Notes: a model not told the origin generated them from the sequence alone. A DNA stretch of 64,000 nt from Plantago ovata (GCA_028274465.1 CM051455.1:127135462-127199461), one strand, 5' to 3'. Positions 1-12,798 are shown, numbered from the stretch's first letter. Numbers and translations are program-made.

Positions 1-272
1 TTGAAACATGAAAAACATCAAAACGTGACACTATTCTACAAAACTAAAAGAAAAAAACACTTACGAAATAAGGAGTGCACAAAGAATATAAAATAACACC
101 AAAACAGAAGTCCGTAACTAAGTAACCCCAACCATTCAAAAATAAACTATTAGTGTCTAAGTAACTCAACCGTAAAAAATAAACTATTATAGTTTATCAC
201 TAGCTTTGTAATGTTACTTGTCAAATTGTAATGGTTCGATTATTAAAAAAAATGTCATTATTATCTCTTGCC

Positions 273-310
<38 letters not shown>

Positions 311-500
311 CTCAACCGTTAAGAAATAAAAGAAAAAAAATTAAAATTTAGTGACCTATTCCTTAGATAGTCCACTTAGTAATTGAGATATCTCAAACCG
401 TATGAAGATATAAACGGTTTATAAATATAAATATATGGAAGTGACTATGAAGAGCAACAACTATATATTATCTAGAACTTATACAAGAATTATCACAAGT
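1..500. other. AT-rich spacer with a 30-bp poly(A) run
   Basis: No reading frame or splice pattern supports a gene here. The clearest feature is an uninterrupted run of A at 277-306, preceded and followed by A-rich sequence, which could be the tail of an old retroposon. I see no target-site duplication around it. Confidence 0.6.
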
Positions 501-600
501 ATTGGTAGCCGAGCGGTAAGGGTGTTGGGTTAGTAAGGTGTTGGGTAAGGATGTCCTAGGTTTGAAACCCAGGAAACACAAGGTGGACTAGAGAGGAGAA
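501..600 (+). mobile_element. tRNA-related SINE-like head
   Basis: Positions 506-521 read like a pol III A box (TAGCCGAGCGGTAAGG), and 559-569 read like a B box (GGTTTGAAACC). The spacing is about 40 nt, as in a tRNA with a short variable region. A full cloverleaf cannot be folded cleanly and there is no acceptor-stem pairing, so this looks like a tRNA-derived SINE head or a decayed tRNA, not a working tRNA gene. It runs directly into the inverted-motif array that begins near 624. Confidence 0.4.
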
Positions 601-623
601 TTTATTTTTAATTTTTTTTCCAG

Positions 624-840
624 ATTTAGCGACGCATGGGTCTATGCGTCGCTAAATTAGCGACCCAACGCTAATTTAGCAACGTGTAGAATGGTCGCTA
701 AATTAGCGACGCTTGACCCCACGGGCCGCCTCACCATTTAGCGACCAAGGATTTAGCGACGCATTTTCTATGCGTCGCTAAATGGTTTAGCGACGCATGT
801 GGGGCAGTTTAGTGACGCATGGATGCGTCACTAAACTGCA
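624..840. repeat. Orphan CACTA-type subterminal motif array (TAGCGACGCAT variant)
   Basis: About ten copies of a motif close to TTTAGCGACGCAT occur in both orientations and form several perfect short hairpins, with some copies varied to TTTAGTGACGCAT. The layout matches the subterminal arrays of the three CACTA elements in this window, but the last bases differ: GCAT here, GGAT there. No CACTACAAG terminus is visible next to it, so this is probably an isolated arm left by deletion, or a solo array from a different subfamily. Confidence 0.6.
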
Positions 841-1674
841 CATTGCTAATACTTGTAAATCATTCTAATGAATACATTTGTCACTTGTAAAGGCCAAGTA
901 ATATTTAAAATGTGTTCGAGAAAACTTTTGTCATTAAAATTTAATAAAAAAAACATATGCTAACCTCCTAAGTAATTGAATGAACATGAAGTGGACGAGT
1001 TACACTTTTGGGAATTGCCTTCTCCAATTCTTATTCCTGTATTGAATAAAGATGTAGAAGACATGTGTCATCCTAATAGGTTTCATACTCAGATAGTAGT
1101 TTATTTCAAACTGAGCAGAAAAAAAAAGGAACCCTACTAACTGAACACATTTTAAACTAACACGCATTCATGAAATACCACTTATCCGTGCAACATTTAT
1201 CATCCATCGTTTAATCTTAAAAAAAAAGGTACGGGATTTAGTCATCAAAGCTAAATGTACTACTCAACTGGCTTTTCATTTCTTTCTTCTCTTGCAAATC
1301 GGTAAAAGAATAAGATATGAATGTACATTACCACATGCATTCTCCAACTGAACAGATCTGAAACTTACACACACTCACAAAAATACACCACCAATCATAA
1401 AAAGATACATTATCAAAGATAAATATACCGATGGAAGAAGTGTACCTTTTACGCGCCTTTCCAATTCTTTCTTCTCTCGCAAATCGATTCAAGATTTGGT
1501 TAAGAATAGGCATTCTCATATGCATTTCTGTAACTCAACAAATCAGAAACTAATATAAATTCATGTTAATACCACCAATCAATCGATCATTACAAGAACT
1601 AGTCATCAAATCTCTAAATTTATTCACTAGACAAATGTACCTTTAAAACTTTTCATTTCCATCTTCTTCCGTAG
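841..1674. other. Spacer with three diverged copies of an exon-edge-like segment
   Basis: Three related segments, around 1275-1320, 1462-1510 and 1650-1700, share a pyrimidine-rich TTTCTTTCTTCT-like stretch followed by a GCAAATCG/GTAGATCGG junction. They are about 185 bp apart and diverged. The third copy looks like a usable splice acceptor for the short open segment that follows. No other gene is seen. Confidence 0.4.
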
Positions 1675-1831
1675 ATCGGCAGAGGAATTAGATATGCATA
1701 AAGAGATTGCTGATGTGATGAAATCTTGTCAGACAAAGACATTGGAATTTCAGAAGAGGATTAAGGATTTCGATAACTTTTTTTTTCAACAAGAGCTTAC
1801 GTACGACGTGGAACAACAATCGGAGGTTTAG
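1675..1831 (+). pseudogene. Possible terminal exon or gene remnant, coiled-coil-like, unknown
   Basis: A pyrimidine tract ending in CCGTAG at 1674 is followed by an open segment of about 51 codons in phase 1, closed by TAG at 1829-1831. The predicted peptide is rich in Glu, Lys, Gln and Leu (it begins SAEELDMHKEIADVMKS), as in a short coiled coil. I do not recognise the family. No upstream exon with a start codon can be assigned, and the duplicated acceptor-like segments upstream suggest decay. It could equally be a chance open stretch. Confidence 0.22.
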
Positions 1832-2960
1832 GTTTAGGGTTATCTAATTTAGTTGTAAAATGTTCATTTTCAACCTTTCTAACACATTTAGCTAGTAAGT
1901 GTTAATGTACCTAAATACAAATTAAGACCTTGGGCCGAAATGAAAAATCATGTCCGGCCTCATTGGAAGCCCACTCGATAAAGTTGTATAAGATGCAAAA
2001 CAAAAGGCCCAATGACAATAGTCGAGCTAGTATTATCAATGGGAAACTAACGGTTTTCGTTCACTAATTTGCAAGGTGAGACATGCAGTCCCACATTTAT
2101 TATTTTCATTATGGTTTTCTTTTTTTTGTTCACAACATTCAAAAGTTGGCAGATTTGATTTTTTCCACGACCATATGGACCAAATATGGATTTAGAAACA
2201 AAATTGGTAAATTTAGAAGGTCGACTCAACCCGCATATGAAATCTTTTGAAAAACAGAGAGACTTCATCATGGATGACCTTCCATGGTTGATCGAATTAG
2301 CGAGCAATCATGTTGTTCCTCGTTGACACAAGCAAGCTCACCATTTTAGAACCGATTATTCCTCAAAGGTTCTTCGGTTCTAGGATGAGAACTGAAACCG
2401 TCAATTCGATTTAGCTATATTCCACCCCAGAGTTATGATTTCTTTGTCTATACTAGTACACAATAATTCATTTAAATACAATAAACACACTTACATATAG
2501 TTTCTTTTATACTAAGTTATATATCACTTTCCAAGTCTAATCAAAAGATCTCATGTTTGGTATCATCCACAATAAAAACATGAGGTTTTAAATTTGTAAA
2601 ACCCAATTTCAATTTCAACGGACCCCATGCCCGAAAACCATTAGGCTCCGTGAATTTACAATATCAACCCTAATTCAGCCCGATCCGGACACAATATGTA
2701 GAATTGTAATATAAGTAGTGGTTTACGTTTAATTGTAATAATTGATTGGTTAAGATTAAAATTAAGTACAATCGGATTCTCATTCTAGACAACCGAATCA
2801 GACTGAAAAATCACGTTGTTGTTCCGCGTAACGAAGTTCAATTTATCAAACTTGAAGGGGTGTTTTTTAATTTAGCCAGAAGAAGGATGAAGAAGTTGAA
2901 GTTGAACGACCAGAAGGACTAATTAACAAAAGATGAAGATGATAAAAACTCCAATGAAAA
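1832..2960. other. Intergenic spacer and upstream region of the PfkB gene
   Basis: AT-rich sequence without a supportable gene. Open stretches on the minus strand at 2047-2307 have no plant-gene features. The last few hundred bases are the likely promoter of the gene starting at 3044. Confidence 0.5.
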
Positions 2961-2963
2961 CCA

Positions 2964-2973
2964 TATAAATAAA
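2964..2973 (+). promoter_or_regulatory. TATA box of the PfkB-like gene
   Basis: TATAAATAAA lies 71 bp upstream of the chosen ATG at 3044. This would place transcription start near 2995-3000 and leave a 5-prime UTR of roughly 45 nt. No in-frame ATG lies between the upstream in-frame stop (2966-2968) and 3044. Confidence 0.55.
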
Positions 2974-3043
2974 TTCCTTTTCTTGTCTATCCGCCACGCC
3001 GGGCAAACCCAGCCGACTTGTGGTTGCTACAGCTCCTCCGACT

Positions 3044-6000
3044 ATGTCTTTCTCTCTCATCTCTCACCCCTCAACCTCTATCTCAATTCTCAGCCTCACC
3101 AGAAGACTCCTCCCTGTTCTATCTCTGCCCCAAATTACTTCTTCTTCTTCTTCTTTTGTTCGTAAAACAACTTCCCATTACTCTGTCTCTGTTTCCCGAA
3201 GAAATAACTCCACTTCAAGATTGTATTCTGTATCTGGTAGTTTAGGTTCTTCTGATGATGAATTGGCTGGTGGGAGTGATTCTGAACATGAGCTAGGAGT
3301 GTCTGATTCTGACGATGAGGAGGCTGTTGAGCCTCAAGAAGAGATGGAAACTGGTGACACTAGCGAGAGATGGCATGTCTTGGGCCTTGGCCAAGCTATG
3401 GTATAATAATATTTCTCTACTTTGTGTTTTTGGACTAATTGGCAATGTAATGTGGAGAATGTGAAATTGTAGTTGCCAATTTTTGGACTAATTAGCTTGC
3501 TATCTATGTTTAAAGCTTGTGTTGTTTATGTTGCTGTTGTGAGAGATGAGAGAGTGTTTGATTATGGGTTGTGGAGAATTTTGAATGGGAACGTGAAGAT
3601 TGCATCTTTTTCGACATATTGCCAGGTTGTAGTTACTATCGATGAATTAGAAGGGAGGAACATGGAATAATGAGTTAGTTGTCTGTTAAGTTTGTAGGAT
3701 AGGATGATGAGATTCGGGTTTTGTTATGTTACTTGCTATCTCTTCACATTACTGTAAATAGCTCGCGCTGTGTGTGTCTTCTTCCATTGTTGAGAGCTAA
3801 GAGAGTGTGTTTGAGACTTTGAGTATGGTTTATGGAGAATTTTTAATAGATACATATTTTGGACTCAAATGTCAATCTAATCTAGCGAATGTTAACTTGT
3901 ACTTACTAGTATGACATAGAAAAGACAAACATGCAATGAGTTATCTCTTTGTTTATATTCTTGGAAGAGGCTCTGGTACTGAATGATGAGTTTTCATATT
4001 TAATTATAGGTTATGTGACCACCCTCTGTGCATTGCACTAATTTTAACCTTCCCTTTACACACCTTTGTATGTCATTTAATGATATTATGAGGGCGCTTA
4101 TATAGAAATTTAATCTGGCTTGGTAGGTGGACTTTTCTGGCATGGTTGATGATGAGTTTCTGGATAGACTTGGATTAGTAAAGGGTACAAGGAAGGTAGT
4201 GATGCACGAAGAGCGAGGTAGAGTTCTTCGGGCCATGGATGGATGTAGCTATAAAGCAGCTGCTGGAGGTTCTCTTTCTAACACTTTGGTGGCCTTGGCC
4301 AGGCTTGGGGGTCAACCAGCTGGAGGACCTCCACTGAAAGTTGGCATGGCAGGCAGTATCGGGAGTGACCCGTTAGGTGGATTTTTTAGGTAGTGTTTCC
4401 TTTTGTATTAACTTTGAAATGTTTTAGATGGTACTGTTTTTACCCTGTTACGCACTTCTTGCTTTCAAAACATTATGGATAAGAGATTAGATAGCATGTG
4501 CGTATGTTAGGCTTTTGTAACACTCCCCCACCCCCCAAAACAAAGAACACCCACCCACCCACCCTTTCACGATCATTCATAACAAGTGAGATGAATAGTT
4601 TCTATATTACTGAATCTTTTGTGCAGATCAAAACTTCGGCGAGCAAATGTTAATTTCCTTTCAGCGCCGGTGAAGGATGGAACAACGGGAACAGTCATTG
4701 TTTTGACAACTTCAGATGCTCAACGAACAATGCTTGCTTACCAGGTAAGTAGAATATACACTCATTTCGGTTTTTTTAGGAACATGTTTAGCTTCTAACA
4801 CCATACATTTAGGTTCTGAAATCATGTTAATATAAGTGAATATCAAATAATTGATACTTGAACCTAAATGTGTATGATGTTCGAATTTAAACATGTGATG
4901 TTGGAAACTGAACATGTGAAAAACAATGCTCGTGTATATTGAGTAAATGATGTTTGAACCTAAAGAATTGATCCCGTGTCTAAAACATATGATGTTTATA
5001 GTTGAAGTGTATTTTAGGATCCATCTTAAGGTCTTTCACTATAGACCATCTCTTGCTAAAGTGAAACAATACTTTGATAATGAAAAGAATTAGGTGTTCC
5101 ACGTAGATAAAATAATATAGATCGTTACTTTATTATAACAGCATTGTCGGGGAACTTCCATCCTATCGAATTTTCATTTGATGAAAAACTTATCCATACA
5201 TGTCACCTGTTTTAGTTTGTATATTCGACATTTTTTTGTTCAAGCCAGTGAAGTTGGATATTTTCTAGCTAAATTTGGCAATTCGTGTATGCTCACTTTT
5301 CTAGCTAAATTTTATAGCCAGTGAAGTAAATGATTCGGAGAAGTTGGGGATTTTCTCTATTGGTGAATTTGGGTAGATTGATGGCTACTATATGCTTTAG
5401 GAGAACTGAAAAAGTGGCCAACAAATTTTTGGTGGATGACTGTTTATGATATTGGCATGAGTCATTAAATTATTCACAACACTGTATCATTTTTAAAGGT
5501 GAAAAATTTAGGAAAAAGAGGTTTTCTCTGTGGTTGGGTCTAAAGACATTGTCAAGGAAAGCTGGGAAGCTTTTGTACGACAACACATGAATTCATATAC
5601 TTGAATGAGGGTGAAAATTCTGATATCACAAGGACATTAATATAAGCTGAATAACCTTGAGTAAAAAAATGATTTTTTTTAGAATATATGAGAACATGTA
5701 CATCTATTTATTGGATATTTGGTTCGACTTGTTTATTGTAAGGCACACATAACATGTTGCAGTCCATTTGAGCTATTATGACACTTTAAGTGGTGTTTAA
5801 TAAAATAGTCTAATCACTGAGCTTAACCCCGTCTATTGTGCTGGGCTAGGGTCAATTTCTTTACCTCCTGTCCAGAAGATTATTAATGTTATTTTTCTAG
5901 AGATTGCAAAGAAGGAAATTGGGATATACTTAAACTGACATATTTTCAGCTTACTCATTATCTTCCATGATAAAGCTCCATTCAGTTGCTTAAATACATT

Positions 6001-6876
6001 CTCTACTTGATGACACCAGGGAACATCTGCAAGAGTGAACTATGATTCCTGCTTGGCCAGCTTGATGTCAAAAACAAGTATTTTAATAGTTGAAGGATAC
6101 TTATTTGAATTCCCAGACACAATTAAAACAATTACACTGGCATGTGAAGAGGCACGAAGGTCTGGTGCTCTAGTTGCCATCACAGCATCTGATGTCACCT
6201 GCATCGAAAGACACTACGATGATTTCTGGTAAATATTTCCCCGTGTCATCTCATTTCTGAACAATCCAATTATAATTAACAATTTCCATCTTTGTTCTGC
6301 TTGAACTTTAACAATACATCTGCATCTTTCTTGGCACTGCCTATTCTCTACATCAATCCCATATTGTCTTGTGGAATAGCATCTATGTGAACTTTATTTA
6401 TCTTCCTTTCCTTTGTCAGGGATGTAATGGCAAATTATGCAGACATTCTCTTTGCAAACAGTGATGAAGCCAGAACATTCTGTCACTTCCCTGCAGAAGA
6501 AAGTCCTGTTTCTGCAGCGAGGTACCTGAGCCATTTTGTTCCATTGGTTTCAGTCACAGATGGTCCTAAGGGCTCTTATATCGGCGTAAAAGGAGAAGCT
6601 ACTTACATCCCTCCATCACCTTGTACACCAGTAGATACTTGTGGAGCAGGGGATGCTTATGCTTCTGGCATATTGTATGGTATATTACACCGGGTATCTG
6701 ATGTGAGAGATATGGGTACATTAGCTTCTAAGGTCGCTTCTATAGTTGTTGGACAACAAGGAACCCGGTTGAGAGTACAGGATGCTAAAAAGTTGGCCGA
6801 GGCATTTGCATTTCATCACGAAAAAAGCTCTAGTATGTGGTCAGATGTAGGTTCTGATCAGATTTCCAGCTTGTAA
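3044..6876 (+). CDS. PfkB-family (ribokinase/adenosine kinase-like) carbohydrate or nucleoside kinase, probably plastid
   Basis: Five exons with GT-AG junctions: 3044-3400, 4127-4389, 4627-4744, 6020-6228 and 6420-6876. They join to 1404 nt and encode 467 aa. PfkB enzymes transfer phosphate from ATP to a sugar or nucleoside hydroxyl. The signature DTCGAGDAYASG lies near residues 388-399, with GAGD at 391-394 and the catalytic Asp at about 394. The exon 2 segment AAGGSLSNT is the Gly-rich substrate-side motif. The first 60 or so residues are rich in Ser, Thr and Arg and poor in acids, like a chloroplast transit peptide. A strongly acidic linker follows, then the kinase domain from about residue 110. 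The start at 3044 is the first in-frame ATG after a stop. Intron 3 is long (1275 bp). The sequence resembles the plant clade annotated as pfkB-like family proteins, some of which act on purine nucleosides. The substrate cannot be read from sequence. Confidence 0.93.
4781..4896. repeat. Inverted repeat in intron 3 of the PfkB gene
   Basis: Arms beginning AACATGTTTAG and ending AATTTAAACATG, each about 36 nt and imperfect, both contain CATTTAGGTTC or its complement GAACCTAAATG. They flank a loop of about 45 nt. This may be a small foldback element or MITE remnant; no target-site duplication is clear. Confidence 0.4.
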
Positions 6877-9800
6877 AATGTCCTGACACGAAATATTCTG
6901 AGAATTGAAAGTAATGAAACTATCAGTTAAATACCAGCTAGTAGTGGGACTAATATTTCTCTCTTCTTAATTGGGCAGTGTAAATATATGTTGTAATTGT
7001 AAGAACTAGCCAATTTAATGATATTCATTTGATTTGTCGACATAAGGTGTCGAGTTATACATGACAGATATTGATTTTGTCGATGCATTTCAACGTCTCT
7101 ACGAGCAGCGACACCCCCCTGTGAGCCGCGCCATTCCGTTCTGTTCCTTGTGCTATCCTCATTGAAGAATTAGCACTTGTAGATCAGAGGCTGCTTTGTG
7201 CTCAACTGGGAGCCACGCGTGGAACATATATAGTTTCCAGAATTCAGGAGTCCTCTACAGGTGTTATATCACCTTACTTGTGGATGTGAAGTTACTTTGA
7301 AACATTGTCATTTGTTTCATGTTTTGAGTAAGTTAGCTATATTGACTCCTCGTGATAATAGTCGTAGGAAATAGAACTTTTTGTCACATTTGTATGCGTA
7401 TGTGTGAGAGTAGAGACGTAGCGTATGACTGTATACTCCACAGTCAGATGATGAATGTTACATTAGCTTACAGCAGATCTTTAGTGGACAAAAGATTCCA
7501 GTTTAGAGATGGATTCTATGGAACATAATTCTTTGCAGTTCTGGACTAGGATATGCTTACAGTGTTTATTTCTTGATAGATGTACCTACGACTTGCCATT
7601 TCAGAAACCTGTTCAGAGCAATGGAAGTCTTTCGAGTGAGCTGTTGTATCTGAATATGTGACAATTGACATGTAGTAAGTAGTATTGGTAATGTGCAGGC
7701 AATTCCTTATTATTTTAGTTTATATGCCTTGACAATATACATGCTGAAGGACTACGGTCTCAAACCTTCTTTATCTGCAAAGCCCTCTTCGTGGTTTCAA
7801 CATTTTGTCATCCTGATGCAGGTGCGGTGTTACATATAGATTTGATAGTGGAGACACATTTATAATACCCGATAAATGCCTCAGTATTCTACAATAGACT
7901 CAGCGAGCCCTCCCAAAAAACAGTTCCAAATTCGATCCAGTTTCAAGGTTCGTATATTGCTACGTTTCTGATCGTTTTATAAGTTAATCTGTACATCTAT
8001 ATTACATTTAGGTGCTGCTGTAATTCTCCCACATAAGTTATTACACTAGCTGTAATTCTACTACTGCTCTTGGTATCATTCTTGTTCATCATAAGGTGTT
8101 CATCAATCATGTGAAACTGATTCTCAATACAATGATTGAGATGTTTTATTAATCAAAGAGTAAACAGAAATGCTTGATGAACTGAGTAATTTTCTGTCTG
8201 TCCTTGTATTAAATATGGGGCTGCTTCTGGAGAATGGCAGTGTAATAGAGTCATTTTCTGTCTAACCTTTCAACTCTGTTGAATATAAAAACCTCTGGAT
8301 GTTTGATTATTCCTCATATTTTTTAGTAATATTTCTTAACATTCATACTTAAATGTGTTTGTGTTGTTGCATTTGCTTCCTGGACAAATTCAAATATATT
8401 GACCATTCACTGTTTCTTATTCAACTTGCTTCATTTCTTGGTTAATAATTCAATAAATGTGTATTTTGGACTTTGTGATTATGATATGGATCATCAACAT
8501 ATAAGCAGCCATCAACATATCACCTGTTTGGTGACTATTTCTTTCATCAATATTTGTGCTTAGTCCAAAATTGTGATGTCATTTTGGTCATTTCTTGACT
8601 CTTTGACTTTCCATTCCATTCATTGATCACCATTCACCATTCAACACCTACCTGATGATCACAAAGTTACTTTCATGTTTTCACATGCTCCTGATGAATT
8701 TTTTTACACATTTTGGGTGTAAACTTAATTGCATTTCTTTCTTGCTTTTGGCATGATTGCATTTCATGTCCTGGTAGCTAGACTGTAATTTCATCCCTTA
8801 TCACAGGAATATTACACCCGGTGTTCGACCTTAGGACCTAACGTATCCCTTTCGGGACAAAGTGTATAACATTCGATGCTTATCCAGTTATCCTTGTATG
8901 TGGCTTCCGAAATGTGTAATATTTGATGGGTATTGATTCAAATAATTCGGAAATTGCCCTTTCTATGTTTCAGAAGAGTATTCCATTTATATGTCCAACT
9001 GTCCCAAACTCCCACTAAAAATGTACTATTACGTTTTCTATATTTTGTCAAATTTCAAATCTGTGTGCACTAACAAGCACACTTTGCTCCCACACTTTAC
9101 ACGCTATATTCTAATTTTCATGCCTAAAGTTCAAAATCAAATGGGACATTTGTTCTGAAACGGTAAGAATTTGTTCTGAAACGGTAAGAATAACCATTGA
9201 AAGTCGTGGATCGTAGGAGTTAAATTGGAAATATCTATCATTAGCATATATGTATATGTGTGCATGTATGGGAATAAATGTGAGTGCCAAAGGAGCCCCA
9301 CTTTGCAACTAGCTACATGTATGTGAGGTGAGGTAGGGAGGGATATATCTATTGAAAGCAGTGAGGATCTGATGCCTAAATTAGTTGACAAGTTCATCTT
9401 CACAAGTGCTGCTACCAATTTTCAATATGATAAATGCTAAAACTACCAGGTATGGGTTGTGACATGAGATAGGGAGGTTCTTTTTTTAACATTTTCCTTT
9501 ATTTGTCATCCATCATGATGAGGATTCCACTCAACCAACTTGTTACAAGTATATCACAATACTGTACATGATGATACTAACTGATTCTTTGCAAATGTTG
9601 TTTTGTTAAATCAATTATATATTTTATAAAACTAATAAAATGATGTTATGAATTTGCCAGACTGCTACATTTTAGGTCTCAATGTTACAATAAGTCGCAC
9701 CTTTGCTTACTTGAAGTTCGGAATTACGCAACTTCATTGTGTATAACATAGGCTTACTTATTCGTCCCATATCCTAGGCCACTTACTCCTCGCGGACTAT

Positions 9801-11515
9801 TAGTAATGTGTCATTTGGGTGTGACATTCCGAAACATTCTATTTTATGGAAATATACTTACAGTATACATTTAGTACACTTTATCGATTCTTTATTCATT
9901 ATTTCGTAAGGGATCCCACTAATTACATTTTTTTATTTATTACTAAAGCTACTTCTCTTGTATTGCAATGTATATTACGGAGTAGATTTTATTAAAGTTC
10001 TAAAAGTCGTGATACACATTTCTAAATGCCACCGCATTTCTAATGACAAGGTTTTATTTTATTTTATATGTTACTGTACGTCGTGTCTCACAGTACTTCA
10101 AGTGTTATACTCGTATTATACTTGTACTATGTGTTTTATATGTTGAAACATACAATACATTAAAGCACCCCGAGACACAACAATATGAATGTAGTAAAGA
10201 ATAAATGAATAACACGTGTAATATAAGATTTCCCATTTTGTTATTTATTAAGTTTTGATATCTGTCAATGTCTATTGTGCCGAATGCTATATCTACGCAA
10301 TTAAGATGTGGTTTAAAAGTATTAATATATTTACAAGTTGCTAAACACATCTTGTTTTTAACGCAGAAAAATTGTAGATTAGTGAAAAGAAGAAAGTAGA
10401 AAAGGACAATGGTGATGGAATTGGGATGAATGAATGTATGTATATTTCACCACACAATGTGACTGATCATCCATCTGCGTGTAAACCACGGGGAATTCTT
10501 TTACTAGTTCTACTAGTTATATAGTGTAGGGTATCATATTCATTGGATTAATTACATTGAAAATATACATACAACAAATTAAAACCCCTTTTCAACAAAT
10601 CTTCTTTCTTTACATGTGTACAAGTGTAAACATATGCTTGTTGGTTTTGATTATTGAAAAGTTGCAGAGTCACCTCCCATAGCTTATTTAGAAACGGACA
10701 CTTGTTTGCTACACTGTGATCATATACTATGTCCTTCCCAATCTCACACGTCTTAAATGTTATACTTCTATGTTAAGCAGGGTCGGAAATTAAGGTCTAA
10801 CTCGAGCACATTGAATAACAATGCACGGCTCTAACCACTCGTACAAAAAACTTTATGTACCATTTCGTGTACCTTTCTACTTAATCATATGTAGTGTAAG
10901 ATGTGGCTAACGACACACCTAGCTAGGTCACAGAGATACCATGTTAGAGTCGCAAACTTCCATAACATATAACATATATGTTTAGAAAGTCAGGCTTGAT
11001 TTTTCAGTGGCAATCGTAAGCATCTTATCTTTTCATAAGAAAGGAAGAAAGATGATGCAGATATGCTAGAAAACAGCAATCTAATCTCACTATTATTAGC
11101 AATTGCTTTAACTCATCAATATATCTCATACGTGGTACATGACTTCCAATAGAGAACAATACACTAGCTAGTAGTACTGTATTATTTGAGAGATTGAGAT
11201 ATACACTCAATAATAGGGCGTTGCTCAATAATATTTACATCTACTTTTTTAGCCGTAGCTTTATTCATTTTTAGCATTCTAGAAAGACTGACTCTGCTGG
11301 TATACTACTACTTTACACATCTATATCTTTGTTACAAGTACTATATGCAACATAACATAACTCAGATCAACTCGACTCGACTCGTTTAGTTCTCTGTAAC
11401 TCGAGCACTGGCTTCTGAGGCACAAAGCTCATATGCTGGAATGACAAGAAAACTTATGACTAATGTTGTAGAATCACACATACTAACTACTACACTACTT
11501 TCTTGATTGCGCGCT
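6877..11515. other. PfkB 3-prime UTR, long spacer, and 3-prime side of PLATZ gene 1
   Basis: The first 150 bp or so are the likely 3-prime UTR of the kinase gene. The rest is AT-rich with no gene I can support. A perfect 21-bp direct duplication (TTTGTTCTGAAACGGTAAGAA) occupies 9149-9190. Short segments near 8815-8945 and 9660-9850 (TGTGTAATA and GTGACATTCCGAA type words) look like worn LTR or MITE sequence but cannot be classified. Positions above about 11200 are the likely 3-prime UTR of the minus-strand PLATZ gene. Confidence 0.5.
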
Positions 11516-12702
11516 TTAGTATTGCAAGATAAGAACTCCTGTGGGAGCTCGGTGAGGGATTCCTTTCCTCCTTTTCGCACTTCTGTAACTCATCGTAGGC
11601 ATTTGGGGTGGCGTTGATGGATTGAAGCTCTGGATTTTGTTCTGGCTCTTTCTTTTACGCCTCCTGTTGCGACTCATTGATTCCTCTGAGTCGGAATTGT
11701 CAAAATGAAGCCCTGATCTTTCCTTCCCTTGAAAATTCTTGGATACCCCAACTATCTGTGGCAAAAATCAGAAATCCATGTTAATCAACTATACATCATA
11801 TTGATAAATGAATTTTAACTGCATTATCTAATTGTTAGACATGTCTTAGATATTTATAAGAACCACACCTCTAACACACAATAATTACGTGCATTCCTCT
11901 AATTTGCATCCGTCTAACAATAAGACACAAATTGTAACTTATCCTATGATACTAATGGTTCTATGTTCAACAACAATTGCAATGATTCTGAACAATTATG
12001 TGGTGGCAGAAACGGAGATACTACCTTGCATCCAATAGAGCAGAAGGTGAAAGAGTCGAGCAGGCCTCGATCACAGACACGGCAACAGTTGGTTACACCT
12101 TTGCCAGGCCTAGGCTGAGGCCTCTGGTTAAGGAACACAATCTTGGCACTGTTGATAACATATGTTTGTACTCCAGTTATGTCCAAATGCTTTTGTATCT
12201 CTGAGACTCTAATCACATCATGATACGAAGATCTCCGTATCTGCAACAAAACACGATTACCTTATTATATCTCATTAAATCCATCACACTTTAAAGAAGA
12301 CAGGAATAAAAACTAATAAGGTAATAATATGTATACCTGTATGTAGCTGTGATCCTTGTGAGAACCAAGGCATAGAGAGCACAATGAACCGTCTACACAA
12401 TCCAAGCAGAACATATTGCATTCGCTCTTGTGTGATGCGGCGTGCACCTTGCATGAACCAAAGAATCTGGTATGCAGGAGAGGATCCAACCAGATTGGCC
12501 ACTTGCTATCGGCACCATCTTCTTCTTCATTGTCGAATCGCAGATGATTATACTCACCACTATTGCCCTGAATCAAGAATCATCATCATCATTGTTATAT
12601 AAGCTAGTAATTATAAGTCTATTTGGAACTTGGAATCAGAACAATAGTACTACTATTCCATTGGTCATTGGAGACAGAATGAAGAATATTGGTACTTACC
12701 AT
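11516..12702 (-). CDS. PLATZ zinc-dependent DNA-binding protein (copy 1)
   Basis: Four coding exons on the minus strand: 12702-12700 (ATG only), 12567-12337, 12240-12025 and 11755-11516, all phase 0. They total 690 nt, 229 aa. PLATZ proteins are plant-specific, bind A/T-rich DNA and usually repress transcription in the nucleus. The conserved block runs from about residue 24 to 148: a WIDPLL-like start, paired Cys/His motifs ([31 protein letters not shown]), [16 protein letters not shown], then [12 protein letters not shown] and [12 protein letters not shown]. The tail holds a basic cluster ([10 protein letters not shown]) and [13 protein letters not shown], plausible nuclear localisation signals. 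Intron 1 falls immediately after the start codon, as in the paralog at 20999-22359. Both the intron positions and the last residues (GVLILQY) support homology. The family is certain; the target genes are unknown. Confidence 0.93.
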
Positions 12703-12788
12703 TGAGTGTGTTGCAACTAGGAACTGCAATCTATAGTTTTACTCGATAGTTGAAACTTGAAATGAATGGAGCTGGCTAGAATTAATGA

Positions 12789-12798
12789 GGATATATAG
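12789..12798 (-). promoter_or_regulatory. Likely TATA box of PLATZ gene 1
   Basis: On the minus strand ACTATATATC lies about 90 bp upstream of the ATG at 12702, a normal distance for a short 5-prime UTR. It is the only good TATA match close to the gene. Confidence 0.4.

Noticed and set aside
506-575. A functional tRNA gene
   Set aside because: A-box and B-box words are present, but acceptor and anticodon stems do not pair convincingly.
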